Assembly: GCA_963995505.1 (NCBI GenBank)
Contig: OZ023198.1
Span: 8,981,141-9,045,140, forward strand
Length of the DNA: 64,000 bases
Origin: Hypericum androsaemum
Taxonomy: Eukaryota > Streptophyta > Magnoliopsida > Malpighiales > Hypericaceae
Direction: 5' to 3'
This document shows, one piece after another, positions 1-10,336 of this stretch (positions are counted from its first letter, which is position 1; each line of letters starts with the position of its first letter). The notes beneath the pieces are model-generated. The model was not told the DNA's origin. It searched no databases and saw only the letters and a program-made list of their open reading frames with translations. The translations under genes were made by a program, and so were the position numbers.

Positions 1-407
1 TTCGAAATCTACTAGTGGGTGGTTATTCACCATTGGAGGTGCCATAGTTTCTTGGTCATCGAAAAAGCAAAGTTGTGTTACTTTATCTTCTATGGAATCT
101 GAGTATATAGCCATGTCTATGGCGGGCCCTTTTGTGGCTTAAAAAATTCCTAAGAACAATTCCTTTTATATAACCAAAGAAGGGTCATATAACTTTGTAT
201 TGTGATAATCAAGCTGCCATTCACAATGCAAAGAACGAGAGAATATCAAACCATAGCAAACACATTACTGTGCGATATAATCATATTAGAAATATGGTTA
301 AAAAGGAAAAGATAACCCTTGAGTATCTCCCAACTAATCAAATGCTAGCAGACCCATTGATAAAGTTGTTATCGGGAGATAAGATAAAAAGGTCATGCGA
401 GGTATGA
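1..407 (+). pseudogene. Ty1/copia RNase H fragment (3' end of pol)
   Basis: The reading begins outside the window. Bases 1-130 translate to the copia RNase H stretch with the SKSTSG and SSMESEY motifs. The stretch at 195-407 contains the CDNQAAIHNAKN motif and ends with the ADPLIK-type C-terminus of copia pol. Around 125-150 the frame is broken: the WLKKFL-type residues are in another frame and TAA is met in the first frame. This is therefore a decayed copy. It is followed by a non-coding tail, a purine tract and an LTR, which gives the order expected for the 3' end of a plus-strand element. Confidence 0.88.
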
Positions 408-975
408 GGTTATTACCGATAGAAATGATGTCTTAATTAAGACCAACTCTATCTTAAGGTATAAGTTACTACTTGGCACCTAAGTATGAGAGTTAAAAAG
501 GTAATTCAATATTAGACATTGGAGAAATAGAAACTTGGATACATTTCAAAGTGCATAACTTGGAAATAGTGGGGGTGATACTATTTCGGAAGCCCTATAT
601 CTGACCTATGCACTTATAATTACCACAACAAGTAGAGGTTGGATGCTAAGTCCTTAATAGACTTATAGCATCTTGTAGAATGCATTGTAGACATTCTTAA
701 TAAGTCTACCTATACAAGTAGAGAAGTGAGAGGCCGCTTCTTAGAGATTATCTAGGTAAAATCCTAGAGTACTTATGAACACCAAGATTCAGCATAAGGT
801 CCAATTCAAAGTTGCTGTCAAAGATTAAAGAAGCAAAAAATCATACGCAACGAGAATATAATTCTTTAGTATTTTATATTCAACCATAAGTTAAAGGCTT
901 AGTCCACTTCTTGGCTATTCGTTGAGTAATGCAAGTTGTATCATTTTCATTATGCATGTAAAATAAGTGGGAGAT
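408..975 (+). other. copia 3' untranslated region with polypurine tract
   Basis: No conserved coding is seen. The segment lies between the end of pol and the LTR. Its last bases, AAGTGGGAGAT at about 965-975, are a typical copia polypurine tract, the primer for plus-strand DNA synthesis, directly before the TGTTG start of the LTR. Confidence 0.6.
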
Positions 976-1858
976 TGTTGTAGTATATTTATATTTATAA
1001 AGGAAAGTCACTCTAGCTTAGTACCACATTGGAAAGAGTAACACTTGTATTTTATCTTTTAGTCATTTACCTTGCATCCCACATTGGTTAGAGTAGAAGT
1101 GTGTACAAGTTTGGAAGGCTATAAATAAGTGAGCCATGTGTGTGTACTAGTCAAGCTCAAAATAGTTTCCATCCATTATGAAGAAAAAATCACATATATA
1201 TATATAAAAGAAAGAAAGAAATAAATAAATAAAAGGATAAGAAAAGGGTACTAGTGACAGCCAGAAGAGTGGCAATCGCCAGTATCTTCGTATCCAAGAA
1301 CTAGCGTTCGCAAGACAAATTACGATCGCAAGTGAGGGGATACAAAAACTTTTCTGAGAAGCAATTGGCGGGCGCCAGACCACTGGCGATCGAAAGTCTC
1401 GCGAACAGCCACTTCAAAACCAGTTCAAATTTTTTAGTTACAAGTGACTCTTGAGAAATTGAGAGACATTTTCGAAATTTGGCAACCCTTTGGCACAACA
1501 GATCTTTTCTAAGAAGAGTTATGATCATTTGGTTCAAATTCTAAAGTGTATAAATACTCCAAGGATGATGGATGCAATATAATGAGTGAAACATACATCT
1601 TGAACACCTTGCTGAAATTCTTCTTTCTTCTTTTGTTCTTTTCCAAGCTTGAGTCCATAACTTGCAAATTCTTGCTTCCCGAAACCTGTTAGAGTGTAAC
1701 TTAAGAGTTTTCCGAGTTCATAGACTTTGTATCCTGGAAGGTTAAATCTTTGAGAATCATTTATACCTAAGTAGGAGGACTCAATACCTTTAAAAATAGT
1801 ACCTTTTTTCGGTGTGCCTAACCTATCTTTAAACTCCATTACCCACATATATTCAACA
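976..1858 (+). repeat. probable 3' LTR of the left-edge copia element
   Basis: The LTR is proposed to begin TGTTGTAG after the polypurine tract and to end at a matching CAACA at 1854-1858. The TGTTG/CAACA pair is the usual terminal inverted repeat of copia LTRs. A TATA-like CTATAAATAAG lies near 1120, as expected for the U3/R boundary. The 5' partner LTR is outside the window, so the right boundary and target duplication cannot be checked. Confidence 0.5.
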
Positions 1859-2177
1859 ATCCCACTATAAAGTTAGCCTCCATTTTACGAATCGCTGACC
1901 CATGTTTTATTCGTAGAAGTCAAAATTAGTTCAAGGAACCTCGTACCAAAGCGCACTTGTTTTAGTTATATAAAGAAAGGATGAGTGAGAATCGACCATC
2001 ACAACAAAAATCTACAAGGGACTAAGTATATTACCGAGGGGTCCAACCGGCCATTAGAATCAAACGTGGGCAAGTCAAAGTCCAATTCGCATCGTTCTAA
2101 TATTATATTATCAACGTTTCCTTCGGTCAGTGAAAGTGACTCATATATACACTTAAAATTGGGCTACGCGTATCCCC

Positions 2178-2190
2178 TTATATATATACA
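2178..2190 (+). promoter_or_regulatory. TATA box of the first SAUR gene
   Basis: TTATATATATACA lies about 160 bp upstream of the ATG at 2349, leaving a leader of plausible length. No other strong TATA element is near. Confidence 0.45.
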
Positions 2191-2348
2191 CACGTTTCAT
2201 CAACTTCCCTACTCATAAGATTAACCATCGTTCTCGAGTTCAGATCAGAAAGAAGAAGTGAACTCCGAACTTCTGTGAATTTGTTTACGTTGTTAGAATA
2301 AGTGTCGTTTTGGCTCAAACGACATATTATTTTCAGAAAACTTTGTAG

Positions 2349-2726
2349 ATGTACTCCCTAACTAATTATCACTTGATCATCATCAAACACCAAGAGGAAA
2401 CAAACCCTACATCCTCCAAAGGCGCCCGGTCTCTGCGGTACGGGGCTGTCGACAGGTCGTCCAAGCGTAAATCTCCGCGGGAGGGGCACGTGTACATGTA
2501 CGTTGGTGAAGAGGGGAAGAGGTACGAGGTTGCCTTGGAGTGTATGAGGTTTCCGGAATTGGTAAGCCTATTGAAGCCGCCGGGGGATGAGCATCTCGAA
2601 GAGAAGATCGACGGACCGTTGAGGGTTTATTGCTCCGTCCAGTTCTTCGACGAGTTCATGTTGAAGATTGACTTCAAAAGGAAGAATAAGCACCCAGTTT
2701 TACATATATACACACGTTTTCTTTGA
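2349..2726 (+). CDS. SAUR-like auxin-responsive protein, divergent member
   Basis: Intronless ORF of 125 codons, the usual size and structure of SAUR genes. SAUR proteins are small regulators; studied members inhibit PP2C.D phosphatases and so promote plasma-membrane H+-ATPase activity and cell expansion. Residues about 45-108 carry the SAUR core: GHVYMYVGEEGKRYEV, then FPELVSLL, then GPLRVYCSVQFFDEF. The N-terminus is basic and low in complexity. The last 15 residues after KIDFKRK resemble no SAUR tail and read into AT-rich sequence, so the end may have drifted. It is clearly a paralogue of the SAURs at 7.8, 21.6 and 25.3 kb but lies outside the triplicated unit and is more divergent. Expression is unknown. 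Confidence 0.75.
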   Translation: MYSLTNYHLIIIKHQEETNPTSSKGARSLRYGAVDRSSKRKSPREGHVYMYVGEEGKRYEVALECMRFPELVSLLKPPGDEHLEEKIDGPLRVYCSVQFFDEFMLKIDFKRKNKHPVLHIYTRFL

Positions 2727-4489
2727 ATGTGGTAGATATAAATATACGTTAATAATTGTTAATTCTTTCGTTCTTTTTAACTCTTTCGGTGCTATTCGGA
2801 GCACAAAATTACTATTTGACGGGATTCGATAGTGTTTGACTTGAATACGGTAAAAACATCACTATCAATCCATCCAACCGTGTGGGGCTGACCGCTGACA
2901 TTCAGCAGTTGAAGGGAAAAACTCCAATTGGACCACGCTAGACGTGAAGGATATAATAATTCGCGTTTATTCTATGGCCACCAGTTGTGGTCGACGACAT
3001 CTATAAAATCACTAATGGTCAAATAGCTAACTATAGACTGCAAGCCAAATCGGCCCAACAAATAATAATAATAATAAATCAACGAATGCATTCATATTGT
3101 TATTTCGAAGCAGGGTGTTCTTCAGATTAATTAAGCAAGCAAATTACAGTATTTGGATTAATGTGTTTTCATTAACAATGGCATTATTTGATGGATGACC
3201 TTTTGGCAATCTTGAAATACCACGAACATGTTATAATCGATTAATGTCAATGCCAGATGATGATACATGAAGTGCGATTCTATTATATACTGATTTTTTT
3301 TTAGATTTTATAAATTTTAAAGTCATACATTTATACGTAGCGGAATAATTAAATTCTTTAGTTACATTAACCAAATTTGATTAGTAAAAAAGTAATTTTA
3401 AATTTAAATTGGTATTCATAATCGATGTATTATAAATTTTGCCTATTAAATATTTGAATCAACTACTAAAGAATTATTTTAGTTAAATTAGAGGTCTTTA
3501 AAATTGAATTATGAGAATGCATCTGTGCTCAAATTTTGACAACAAGAGATTTTTCAATTTTCTTCTATTCTAACCTTATTGGTTGATACAATTAATATTT
3601 TAAATATCATGTGGTCCGGGAAAAAAGTGTTATAATTTTTGTAGATAATCGTAAAACTAATTTAGATAACAATAAAAATTCAGTATCTAATAATAATCAA
3701 ACCAAGTTTAGAGAAGAAAATTAATCTCGGATTTCATGAGGCAGCTTCGGTTGTCAGTCTTATCCAATGATGAAATATTGTCGGATTGGAGCAAAACTTT
3801 GAGGGTTTGTTTCTAACTAATTAATAATGATTTTGGATGGTGTAAATATTATTTTGAGGTCTCAAAGATTGCATGCCAACATGATTTGGGAGAGAAAAAG
3901 TAATCTTAATCCGAGAGAGGAGCTCCTATTGTCGGTGAGATCCAATAGTGAAATCTTGTTTGATTAATGCAAAGATTTGAGGGCTTATTCCTAACACCAC
4001 GAGCAAGTTTTTGAATGGTAAAGATGTTATTTAGTGGTGTCTAAGACTATCCACACAAGTTAACTTTAAGAATTTTAAATAAAAATAAAATAGGAATGTT
4101 AGTCAGAATCTTTCTTGGGACTTTCTGTGCTGTGTATTGTGATTAGCTTATTTTCGGGCTATGAGTTCTTCCATGATTTATTGTCAAGTTTATGAATATG
4201 TATTGCTCTATGGGGGTTTCGTGTGATTAGTTATGACCTAAGTGCGTTTCTGCTTGTTTTCATTTGTCTATGTGTGTTCTCGTTCATTTTGTATGTTCTG
4301 TTCTTTTGGTTATGTTTGTTTTTTATATTCCATCCTTTTTAATTTTGGATTATCAATCTGGATATGATATGTTTGTTATGAATCTATTTGGCCTAATATG
4401 TGTGTGCGATTTTTCCTACGTTTTTGTGCCTCATACTACACATATATGTTTTGCAAGAGTGTATGAATGATTTGTGTCCCACACAGTTG
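2727..4489. other. AT-rich intergenic DNA with a degenerate direct repeat
   Basis: I see no gene here. A sequence of about 100 bp at roughly 3716-3815 recurs in degenerate form at roughly 3898-3995; both carry a GGTTGTCAGT/TTGTCGGTGA-like core and a GAGGGYTTRTTYCTAAC end. The short ORF at 4264-4470 is hydrophobic AT-rich sequence without a recognisable domain. Confidence 0.5.
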
Positions 4490-5044
4490 GTACCTCCTTA
4501 CGTTTTTAGGACCTGTAATGTGCCCTAGAGTATTTATCCTTTGCAAAAATGGAGGGGGTATTTCATATATGCCCCGTGGGATACTGCGCATATATTAGGT
4601 GGAACTCTAGAGTCTCCATTATATATTATTTGTGTTCTGTTTGAATGGAACTGTCGTGTGTGATTTCTGTTAAATGTTGACGTGCACGAGTAGTGAAAAA
4701 AATAGTGACGACTTACTTACTCAATGCACTATTTATTTTAGATTCTCCAGGGGTGACTCGAGATTGGGTATAGGACGTAGAGGCACAGGTATGCATTAAT
4801 TCATCATCATATTATATTTTTTTACAACTAAAGAACGATTATGAAGACTTGGCTTTTTCTTATTTTATCGATGATGAACGTTTAAATATTTATTTTACCA
4901 ATTAAGTCTAGTGAATCAAATTACTTCGTGATACTTGCAGCATCATCCAAGATTTTGGGGCATGGCATTTGTGGAAGGCTCTGAGAAAATGAAGGGAGTA
5001 GCATGAACAGTAGGCATGCGCGTGAAAAAAATATTTAGTTGGTT

Positions 5045-5433
5045 TAAGTCATCTTTAGTACATTGTGATTTCCAATTCTCTCCGTAGGTGATAGATGTTC
5101 TACTTGGTTTGCAAGTGACACCAAGTGACTCTCGCTAAGTCATCTTTAGTACATTGTGATTTCCAATTCTCTCCGTAGGTGATAGATGTTCTACTTGGTT
5201 TGCAAGTGACACCAAGTGACTCTCGTTAAGTCATCTTTAGTACATTGTGATTTTCAATTCTCTCCCTAGATGATAGATGTTCTACTTGGTTTACAAGTGA
5301 CACCAAGTGACTCTCGCGTGTGAAACAATTATTTAGTTGGCTTAAGTCATCTTTAGTACATTGTGATTTCTAATTCTCTCCCTAGGTGATAGATGTTCTA
5401 CTTGGTTTGCAAGTGACACCAAGTGACTCTCGC
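5045..5433 (+). repeat. 91-bp minisatellite, four copies
   Basis: Copies start at 5045, 5136 and 5227 in exact 91-bp register. A fourth copy (5343-5433) follows a 25-bp spacer that resembles the sequence just before the first copy. Each begins TAAGTCATCTTTAGTACATT and ends CCAAGTGACTCTCGC. Units 2 and 3 have only one diverged copy at the matching place (about 10516 and 23305), so amplification happened in unit 1 after triplication. Confidence 0.9.
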
Positions 5434-5639
5434 TAACCCAAATTACTTGAGTTATTTCGAGTGTTCTGCTATGCCATTAATTTATTCGCATGTCATGTCT
5501 ATCACTAATTTTATCAGCAAATAAATTTAGTGATGTGACATAACATGCCATATAGATAAAATTAATGATGTGATATAATACATGAGATAGTTCAATAACT
5601 AAAATTAATGCTACTTGGTTGTTAATTAGGTGAAATCTT

Positions 5640-5990
5640 TATAAATTTTTGAGCGGGTTCTTTCCGCGGTGCACTCTTTTCCTAATTCCGATTTTTTCTC
5701 GGTGGGAGCAGATTTTTTGGAAGAGGTTTTTAACGAGGCCGGTAGCTATAGCCTCGTACTTTTGTGCGAGAGGGTAGCATCCTCTTACTGTCATGCGGTA
5801 GATATCAGGTTAGGTAGGTAGTGTAGGATCCTATAGGTCCAGAAAAAAGATGGTGGGATTAGGTGAGTAGTGCTCCTCTCGTGTTGTGTTGTGCGTTTGA
5901 AACTTGGACTACTTTGACAAGTGTTTTCTGTTGGATGTAATCGCGATAATTTATCTTATCAATGAAATGGAATCATTTACCCCTCAAAAA
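5640..5990 (+). mobile_element. unit-1-specific insertion, possibly a truncated retroelement tail
   Basis: About 340 bp present here are absent at the matching place in unit 2 (about 10815) and unit 3 (about 23615). The right end has a transcript-tail look: GTTGGATGTAATCGCGATAA, then ATCAATGAAATGGAATC, then CCTCAAAAA. This fits a 5'-truncated LINE or SINE tail, but I cannot identify a clean target duplication or a protein. Confidence 0.4.
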
Positions 5991-7599
5991 TTTAGAACCA
6001 TAAAAAGTGATACGTTAAAAACTGGTTTTTAACCTATTTAGTTTGAGCGAGGCATCCGATAACTGACTACGTAGTCAAGTTAGCACGCGCGCGTTTGAAA
6101 GTTTCAAACCAGTAGGAAACCGGTCCATCTACCAACTTCTAAAAAAAATCAACTTGAAATTAATTAATCGCATGCTAAACTTGTCTTATGTTAATTACTT
6201 TTTTTTGTGATCCAATTCCCACACTAAGAAAAAGTTATTAGCGGACAACAGCGCACCAAATTGGAGAAATTTCTTCAAAGTCTCCTTATCAGGTGCCTGC
6301 TCAGAATCCAACTTAAACCGCATACTTAACTTTATGTTTGTACTTTGTTTACGGGTTGATTATACTTTAATTAGAAACTCGGTGTAATGGGTATTGCTCT
6401 AAAAAATCCAAGTTATGGATAACTGGAGAAGAGCTCCACAAATTTTATTCTTAACATTATTAATGATAAGGATTATGACAAAATAGTCATAATTTCTCGT
6501 ATTCGAAAAACTTATTAATTAAGATATACTAATATTATTTAGTTGCTGATATTTTCTGAAATTAAAATGCAAAATTCAAAAAAAAATTTGGCGAGACACC
6601 TTTTTAAGTGAAAAATATATGTAAGCCGGCTAAAAATTACAAAATTGCCATCTCCTCGCTTAATTGTAGTTCGCCACCGATGAGGCCAGGGACTGATCAG
6701 TTAATTTTGGAAGCATTAGGACTAAACATACTAAATTATTTCAATTAATCAATTTTTTCAAATATTAAGGACGTTTAATTTTTGCAAAAATTAAGTAATA
6801 GATATTAAAGATATGTTCGACCAAGAAAAAATTTATCCAAGCACGTATACAAACTCTTGTTTCCTACCCTTTACATAAACAAAATTTTCGGACTAACTAT
6901 TAATTTTTTGTAGACAAGTGTACTTTTTAATCCAACGAACTTTAACTATTAATGACTTGGTTCTTATGATAAATATCGTTAAAGAAACAAACGACCACAA
7001 TGACTAATTGGAGAATGGCTCGATATTTTTCTGAGAGCTCTGATTACTTTAATATCAATAATAAAAAGCAACTAAATGTAATGAACCATTTCTCTTTAAA
7101 TCAAAATGCCACCTCTCTATTGTTTCCCACTTAACGAACGACAGCTATTCTTATATTAGGAATAAAGAAACACGAGGGGTTTATGTACTATTTCAGTTGC
7201 TACAAGATTTGAATTTTAAGAAAAAAATATTGGGTTCAAATTTTATGAATAATAAATATTATTAGAAAAATGCGCCATCAATAGGATCGGAATTTTGAGA
7301 GGTTCACCGAAAATGGTTGCATTGACTTCTCACACATAAACATTATTTCTGAGGAGCTTCTTGGTTGCTTCTGTTATTTGTCGGAATTAAGATTGTCTAT
7401 TTTTTAGGTGTTCTTAATTATATATTTATCTTAGTAGAACATTTTGTATGCAGGCCTTTTTCCTTCCACGCAACTTCAGCTGACGTGTATCTTTTTATAC
7501 TCGTTATCAATTTCAATAATTTATTCCATATTTTAATAGAAACAATTCCTAGTCAAGTCAAGATTTCTCCTGGCTGCTACACTGTGCTAGGTCCCAACA

Positions 7600-7610
7600 T
7601 GTAAATATAT
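7600..7610 (+). promoter_or_regulatory. degenerate TATA box of the unit-1 SAUR
   Basis: TGTAAATATATCC aligns with TGTATATATATCC in units 2 and 3, at the same distance from the SAUR ORF. One T-to-A change weakens the element. Confidence 0.4.
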
Positions 7611-7821
7611 CCCCTCAATTCACCTTCCAACCATACATACCTCCTATAACTTGAAAAATAAGTAGCATGAAAATTAACTCTGTTGAAAAATTATTCTAGT
7701 TTGAAATAGAGATTCGAGTTTGAGCTCCAGATACACAACCGTGTTAAAACACGTTAGAGAAAATTTTGTTGTCCTTTGTTTGATGATTTGATTCGAAATT
7801 GTGATAGTCGATATAGTGAGT

Positions 7822-8193
7822 ATCAGGTATTTTGACCAAAGATAACCCTTCAAAGAAGATGAAGCGACCAATAACAATCTTAGGAATCAGGTCGCTCGTA
7901 AAGAAGTTGGTCCATGGAAAAGAAGGGTATTTAGGTTCTTACCATCATCTTCCTAACGCCGCCAAGTTTGAACGGTCATCGAAGCCTACAACTACAAGAA
8001 GAGGTTATATTCCCATTTACGTGGGATAAGAGAGCAAGAGGTACGAGGTTCCAGTCAGGTACCTGAACTTGCCGGAGTTGGTACAAGTGATGAACCCTCC
8101 GGCGAGGAAGATTGATGGGCCCTTGAGGGTTTTTGCTCCACCGAGTTGTTTGATGAGTTGCTTTTGAAGCTGGCCAAGGTCAAGGAGGTTTAG
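7822..8193 (+). pseudogene. SAUR pseudogene of unit 1
   Basis: Aligned with the intact unit-3 gene, three independent lesions are visible. The start codon position reads ATC instead of ATG (7822). The GEE of the YVGEE motif reads G-stop (TAA near 8027). One base is missing in GGTTT(A)TTGCTCC near 8130, shifting the frame before the C-terminal CSTELFDELLLKL motif. An internal Met at 7832 would give only a 65-residue stub without the SAUR core. The rest is well conserved, so loss is recent relative to the duplication. Confidence 0.9.
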
Positions 8194-8636
8194 TAATACA
8201 TGTTAGGTGCAGATGATGTATATTATGTGATAATTTATTAAGTTTGACACAAAGTTTCGAGTTCAAATTACGAGAATACTCGCACCGGCGTAGATGAAGA
8301 AATCACTTTGTGAGAAGATTTTTGTGAAGTACTGTATTTTCTTGCAGACCAACCTCAATCCCCGCCTATGTAACTTAGTTAAAAGTCTATAGACTATAGT
8401 TGTATAGCTTTTTAGTGTCCAATCTATCTACATTATTAATCACCTAGCTGACTAGTCCAGCCCAAAATGTCACCCGGCGCAAATGGTGGGAAAACCCCTC
8501 TCTTTGCATATAGTTGCGTTTCCGTCAAACATAGTTAACTATACAACTTTATGGCACACAAAACAAATATTAAGAAGCCCCTCAAAAATTTTATTTGAGA
8601 TGAGCGAAGATACAATACTCAGAATAAAATTCCAAT

Positions 8637-8903
8637 TTACCTCCTTTGAAAATTGAGTTTTTCCATGGAAAACGCAAATAGAACTGCGAACAAAATTGGA
8701 AAAATGGGAAGGACTATAGCGACAATTGTTAAACTGTCATGATGATAACCGAAATAATCCGCCAAGAAGGAGCGAATGGTCTTTCTCTCTCCAAACGCTG
8801 TGATTTCGTCCTTAACGTCACCGTATTGAGAAGTGAAGAGAGCCCTTAGAAACCATGATGTGGGAGAAATCCAATAGAACCACTCCCACCATTTTGGAAT
8901 TGC
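8637..8903 (-). pseudogene. orphan last exon of the PDR/ABCG transporter, unit 1
   Basis: 89 codons match exon 20 of the transporter at 26099-34653 almost residue for residue: [17 protein letters not shown] at the start, YGDVKDE in the middle, [13 protein letters not shown] at the end. The frame, the stop codon and the AG acceptor (CTGCA on the plus strand at 8904) are intact, but no upstream transporter exons exist in this unit. It cannot make a transporter on its own. It is a by-product of the tandem duplication whose breakpoint fell in intron 19. Confidence 0.92.
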
Positions 8904-9497
8904 CTGCAATGAAAAAATAGCCACTTCCTTTAATTGCATAAAAAAATCTATGTCTTCTCTAATTAAAATTTTAATCAATTGTTCAAAGATTTTGTAAGAA
9001 TTAAATCTAAGACATGTAAATCTCAAAGGTTAATTACTAAGTCATTATTACATTTACAAGTGATAATTTTTTGTTGTATCCGTCTTTTTGGTCTACAACA
9101 CGTCCTAGACTATTTAATCTCTCCAGAAATGGATGGGATGTTTCATTTGTTCCCCGCGGGATTCCGACCATATATTAGGTGAAATTCTGGAGTCTCCATT
9201 ATGTATTATTTGTGTTCTATTTGAATGGAACTGTCTTGTATGATTTCTATTAAATTTTGACATTTATTTTGTTGACATGCATGAATAGTAAAGAAAATAG
9301 ATACGGGTTACTAAGTTGCGGTATTCACCAAATGCGCTTTTATTTCAGATTCTTTAAAGGTAACTCGGGATTGGGTGTAGAACGTAGATGTAGGAGCATG
9401 CATTAAATTATCATCACATTTTATTTTTTTACAACTAAAGAATGATTACGAAGGCCTGACTTTTTCTTATTTTATCAATGTTGATTGTTTAAATATT

Positions 9498-10336
9498 GGA
9501 AAAAGTCTACTTTAGTACCCTGTGGTATCGCCCAAAATCACTTTAGTACCCTGTGGTAAAAAACTGACCAATCGAGTCATACTTATTCCAATTAACATAA
9601 AAAAGGTCTTCGGGCAGCTGCCCGGACCCGCCCGAACCCTGCCCGGACTACGTGGCCAGCCACGTCACCAAAACTTGATGACGTGGCGCCACGTGGACGA
9701 GGACGACCCTTCCCTCTCTTCCTCTCCTCCTCCTCCTCCTCCTCTTCTCCTCGTCCTCCTCCTCCTCCTCCTCTTCTCCTCGTCCTCCTCCTCCTCCTCC
9801 TCCTCCTCCTCTGCCTCCTCGTCCTCCTCTCCTCCTCCTCCGCCTCCTCCTCCTCCGCCTCCTCGTCCTCCTCTTCTCCTCCTCGTCCTCATCCTCCTCC
9901 GCCTCCTCCTCCTCGTCCTCCTCCTCCGCCTCCTCCGCCTCCTCTTCTCCTCCGCCTCCTCCTCCTCCTCCTCCTCCACTTCGTCCTCCTCCTCCGCCGC
10001 CTCCTCCTCCTCCTCCTCCTCCTCCTCTTCTCCTCCGCCTCCTCCTCCTCCTCCTCCTCCACTTCGTCCTCCTCCTCCTCCGCCGCCTCCTCCTCCTCCT
10101 CCTCCTCCTCCCCTCCTCCTCCTCCTCCTCGTCCTCGTCCACGTGGCGCCACGTCATCAAGTTTTGGTGATGTGGCTGGCCACGTAGTCCGGGCAGGGTT
10201 CGAGCAGGTCCGGGCAGCTGCCCGATGACCTTTTTGATGTTAATTGGAATAAGTATGACTCGATTGGTCAGTTTTTTACCACAGGGTACTAAAGTGATTT
10301 TGGGCGATACTACAGGGTACTAAAGTGGACTTTTTC
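9498..10336. mobile_element. Mutator-like foldback element with a polypyrimidine core
   Basis: Terminal inverted repeats of about 210 bp (9498-9706 and 10141-10336 plus flank) differ at about seven positions. Each arm holds the sequence CTTTAGTACCCTGTGGTA or a near copy twice, and short palindromes CGGGCAGCTGCCCG and ACGTGGCGCCACGT. Direct repeats TTTAAATATT at 9488-9497 and 10337-10346 form a 9-10 bp target duplication. Units 1 and 3 carry the empty site at about 4887 and 23130. No transposase is encoded. Long inverted repeats and 9-10 bp duplications fit a non-autonomous Mutator-like element. Confidence 0.85.
9707..10140 (+). repeat. (CCT)n polypyrimidine tract
   Basis: About 430 bp of CCT repeats interrupted by CGT, CGC, TCT and ACT. 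One strand is almost entirely pyrimidine. Long ORFs appear on both strands (poly-Ser/Pro/Leu one way, poly-Glu/Arg/Gly the other) only because CCT/AGG repeats contain no stop codon. I call no gene here. Confidence 0.95.

Larger units (their letters stand above)
4490..9074 (+). repeat. tandem unit 1: non-coding block, SAUR pseudogene, orphan ABCG exon
   Basis: This is the first of three homologous units. Its order (block beginning with a CATAGACTATTTATTC-like sequence, block near GCACGCGCG, SAUR leader, SAUR, ABCG last exon in reverse orientation) is repeated at 9075-22711 and 22712-26530. Unit-1 differences are the 91-bp minisatellite, a short insertion at about 5640-5990 and a broken SAUR. 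The right end lies inside what was ABCG intron 19. The left boundary is accurate to about 20 bp. Confidence 0.85.

Noticed and set aside
8979..9182. Small plus-strand ORF at the unit 1/unit 2 junction
   Set aside because: It spans the duplication breakpoint, is not conserved in unit 2, and has no homologous protein pattern.
9522..10228. Overlapping long ORFs on both strands (poly-Ser/Pro and poly-Glu/Arg/Gly proteins)
   Set aside because: They arise from a CCT/AGG repeat that lacks stop codons in several frames. There is no conserved domain, and the tract lies inside a foldback transposon.
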